From assembly GCA_018817545.1 (NCBI GenBank), contig JAHITL010000076.1:1-5808 (forward strand): a DNA stretch of 5,808 nt. The letters run 5' to 3'. The stretch is from Patescibacteria group bacterium. Lineage in GTDB: Bacteria > Patescibacteriota > Patescibacteriia > Patescibacteriales > GWC2-42-12. Within the stretch, counting starts at the first letter, position 1. Each line of letters opens with the position of its first letter. A program made the position numbers and the translations under genes. Shown piece after piece: positions 3,775-5,808 of this stretch. The notes under the pieces are model-generated. The model did no database searches. It worked only from the letters and a program-made list of their open reading frames with translations, and was not told the DNA's origin.

Positions 3775-5006
3775 AATTTTATAACTCCATATTGACCATC
3801 AAAGCCTGGTTCAATTGTTAATTTTCCTTGTCTAGTTTTTATTATTCCTTCTACTATTTCTGGTTTTGTTATAGCTAACAAATTTTCTTTAGAGAGATTA
3901 AGTAGAATATTTAATTCATTACCTCCTTGTTTTATTAAATTATTATATTCTAATTGTACTTTTTTAGAACTGCGTGACTTTACGCCTAAAACTGATGCGA
4001 TAATTTTATCTAGCTCAACTAATTTTTTAAAATCAGCAGAATGCGATGACCTAAATCCTTCTGAACGATCAGTCAATTCTTCAACTCTATTCATTACTCC
4101 AATAACTACAGGCTTATGACAAACAGGACAAAGCCCTTTATGTTTTTTAGTTTCAGTCGGAGTAAATCGAATCTTGCAAAGCCGATGACCATCAAGATGA
4201 TACAATCCTTCTTCAGGATAAAATTCTATAGTAAATTTTATACCAGATTTTTTATTACTCTCGGAATAAATTTTTTTATTTTTTATAATATTATATATCT
4301 CATCATAAGTAATCTTTTCCATTTCAAAAACATTTGCCTCTCTTCCTATATTAGATAACGAATGCGCATCAGAATTAGACAAAATGGTTAAATTATCAAG
4401 ACAAGATAAACGCCAATTCATAGCAGGATCGCTAGATAAACCTGTTTCAATGGCAAAAATATTTTTAGTATACTCATGAAAACATTCTTCCATTTTATCA
4501 AAACCAGACTTAGATCCAAAAACAGCAAACCATGGAGTCCAAATATGCGCTGGATAAATTAAAAATTTTTTATCAATATCTAAACATAATTTTATTAAAG
4601 CTGGGGCGCTCATTCCTAAAATCGGCCTACCATCAGAACGAATATTATAATATTTATCTAAATAATTATTTAACTCTTCTGCTGTTTTTATATTAGGCGC
4701 ATGAATTACCAAATGAATACGACGCACTTTTCCTCCGTCTTTATAAATTAACGCTACTTCAGTTGATAAAATAAATTTAATTTTATCATCTTTAGCTTTT
4801 TTTAATTTATACAACCCTGAACCAATTTTAGTCTCAACTAATTTATTTTCAATATCTTTAAACCATGCTGGATAAGTAAAATCTCCTGTCGCAACAATAT
4901 CAATTCCTTTTGTTCGACAAGTAGCGTCAATATTTTCCAAAGTTAATAAAGGCGAACAAGCGCGAGAATATTTTGAATGAATATGTAAGTCCAAAATTTG
5001 TTGCAT
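3771..5006 (-). CDS. EndoQ-like PHP-domain DNA repair endonuclease (TIGR00375 type)
   Basis: This 411-residue protein starts with a PHP metal-dependent hydrolase domain. Motif I is DLHIHSKYSRA (6-16, with D6, H8 and H10). Other likely metal ligands are in TGDF (40-43), E83, H98/H102, PAHIWTPWF (152-160), IETGLSSDP (186-194) and SNSDAH (210-215). SDGRPILG (124-131) is typical of the endonuclease Q family. Around 270-300, H270, H274, C277, C293 and C296 (YHLDGHRLC and CPVCHKP) form a likely zinc site, followed by RVEELTDRSEG and a helical C-terminus. Characterised EndoQ enzymes nick DNA 5' of deaminated bases (uracil, hypoxanthine) and abasic sites, so a role in repair of deaminated DNA is inferred. 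The ATG has no Shine-Dalgarno. The gene lies 55 nt after the nucleotidyltransferase on the same strand and ends at the shared terminator. The family is clear; substrate range is not visible from sequence. Confidence 0.9.
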   Translation of the reverse strand: MQQILDLHIHSKYSRACSPLLTLENIDATCRTKGIDIVATGDFTYPAWFKDIENKLVETKIGSGLYKLKKAKDDKIKFILSTEVALIYKDGGKVRRIHLVIHAPNIKTAEELNNYLDKYYNIRSDGRPILGMSAPALIKLCLDIDKKFLIYPAHIWTPWFAVFGSKSGFDKMEECFHEYTKNIFAIETGLSSDPAMNWRLSCLDNLTILSNSDAHSLSNIGREANVFEMEKITYDEIYNIIKNKKIYSESNKKSGIKFTIEFYPEEGLYHLDGHRLCKIRFTPTETKKHKGLCPVCHKPVVIGVMNRVEELTDRSEGFRSSHSADFKKLVELDKIIASVLGVKSRSSKKVQLEYNNLIKQGGNELNILLNLSKENLLAITKPEIVEGIIKTRQGKLTIEPGFDGQYGVIKF

Positions 5007-5061
5007 GAAAATATAAATTAGCAGCTATTTTTATTTAAAAATTTCGAGAAAATATTGTATT

Positions 5062-5793
5062 TTAAATTAAAGTTTCAGCGACTTTTAATTCCTCTTTACT
5101 ATTAACTCCAATTGCTTCTTCGGCATCAATTGGGAATGATCCAATATTTATTCCTTGTTTAAAAGCAAATTTTATTAAATCAGTTAAATAATATTCGCAT
5201 TGAACATTACTATTATTTAGCTTTTTAATATTCTGCCAAAGCCATTTTGTTGCAAAACAATAAATAGCAGGATTAACCTCACGAATTTTTTTTATTTTTT
5301 CTTCAGCGTCTTTAAATTCCACAATTTCCTTTATACGCCCGAAATTTCTTAACACCCTACCCCAACAATAAAAATTTTTACGCCAATCCTTAAAATCCTT
5401 CACTCCAGTAGTCATCATTGTTATAGCTCCACTGTGACTATGAGCAATTCTTTTTATAGTCGCTGGTTTAAAAAATGGATGATCGCCATAAAGACATAAA
5501 ACATAATCAACATTTTTACCAATCACTTCTTTAGCACATAATAAAGCATTTCCTGTGCCTAACTGTTCTTTTTGAATAGCATATTCACAATTATACTTTT
5601 TTAAAGCATTACTAATTAGTTCTTTATTATCAGGTGAAACAACAATAACAGGATGCAAATCAACTCCAGATTCTACACATGCTTTAACCAAATATTCTAT
5701 CATTGGCTTATTCTTTAAACGAACTAATACTTTAGGCAATTCCGATTTCATCCGCTTCCCCTTGCCAGCTGCTAAAATTACAATTTTTGTCAT
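5062..5793 (-). CDS. GlmU-like sugar-1-phosphate nucleotidyltransferase (single domain)
   Basis: This 243-residue cytoplasmic enzyme likely joins a nucleoside triphosphate to a sugar-1-phosphate, most plausibly UTP and GlcNAc-1-phosphate to give UDP-GlcNAc. The sequence follows the GlmU N-terminal domain throughout: LAAGKGKRM (7-15) with K21, QKEQLGTGNAL (74-84), YGDHP (102-106) with metal-binding D104, GRIKEIVEFKDA (152-163), EVNPAIY (172-178), EYYLTDLI (200-207) and GVN (229-231) where N231 matches the second Mg ligand. The left-handed beta-helix acetyltransferase half of bifunctional GlmU is absent, and the protein ends where the pyrophosphorylase domain normally ends. GlmU usually has NTG where this has NPA, so the sugar specificity could differ. 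No Shine-Dalgarno precedes ATG 5793, with 15 nt visible upstream. It may be co-transcribed with the EndoQ-like gene. Confidence 0.9.
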   Translation of the reverse strand: MTKIVILAAGKGKRMKSELPKVLVRLKNKPMIEYLVKACVESGVDLHPVIVVSPDNKELISNALKKYNCEYAIQKEQLGTGNALLCAKEVIGKNVDYVLCLYGDHPFFKPATIKRIAHSHSGAITMMTTGVKDFKDWRKNFYCWGRVLRNFGRIKEIVEFKDAEEKIKKIREVNPAIYCFATKWLWQNIKKLNNSNVQCEYYLTDLIKFAFKQGINIGSFPIDAEEAIGVNSKEELKVAETLI

Positions 5794-5808
5794 AATTATT
5801 TTATTTTA

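Noticed and set aside
4116..4358. Plus-strand open frame of 80 codons.
   Set aside because: It lies antisense inside the well-supported EndoQ-like gene and has a low-complexity Phe/Ile/Lys composition with no motif; it is a shadow frame.

Overview
The window is very A+T-rich and looks like a small bacterial genome of the Candidate Phyla Radiation (Patescibacteria). This is an inference: the evidence is the mix of a VanW/peptidoglycan-binding envelope protein, an EndoQ-like PHP nuclease, a GlmU-type nucleotidyltransferase without its acetyltransferase half, and a tiny Ala-Pro-Lys-Gly-rich basic protein, all in A/T-biased codons. All six protein genes end in TAA and read through in the standard code, with Trp as TGG. 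No marker here fixes the phylum.

Layout: a tRNA-Val(GAC) with encoded CCA (91-167) is followed by a good sigma70-type promoter (211-239). A tight plus-strand cluster follows: an Hsp20 small heat-shock protein (279-767), a DUF3006-like small protein (780-998) and a membrane-anchored VanW protein (1003-2832). On the right, two minus-strand genes point back toward the centre: a GlmU-like nucleotidyltransferase (5062-5793) and an EndoQ-like PHP protein (3771-5006). The two groups converge on an unusual intergenic region, 2833-3770.

That central region is the most interesting part. It holds a 9-bp tandem repeat, a GC-rich perfect palindrome in a GTCATTCC...GGAATCC frame (REP/dRS3-like), and a heptamer repeat. 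It then holds a probable undescribed structured RNA on the minus strand (3186 to 3069), with a consensus -35 upstream, a 16-bp closing stem, further nested stems, and a seven-U tail. Five G-U wobbles in its helices are valid only when read on the minus strand. Next come an almost pure A+T tract with a 21-bp-period duplication, a 19-bp perfect hairpin, and a perfect Shine-Dalgarno driving a 34-residue lysine-rich protein (3587-3691) built of AAPKGK repeats. A bidirectional terminator closes the small gene and the minus-strand genes. An exact 15-bp inverted repeat (2936-2950 and 3760-3774) brackets the whole RNA plus basic-protein segment.

The plus-strand cluster combines proteostasis and cell-envelope functions. 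The minus-strand pair combines activated-sugar synthesis and probable DNA repair. The basic protein is likely a nucleic-acid-binding protein. No CRISPR array, transposase gene or clear origin of replication was seen.
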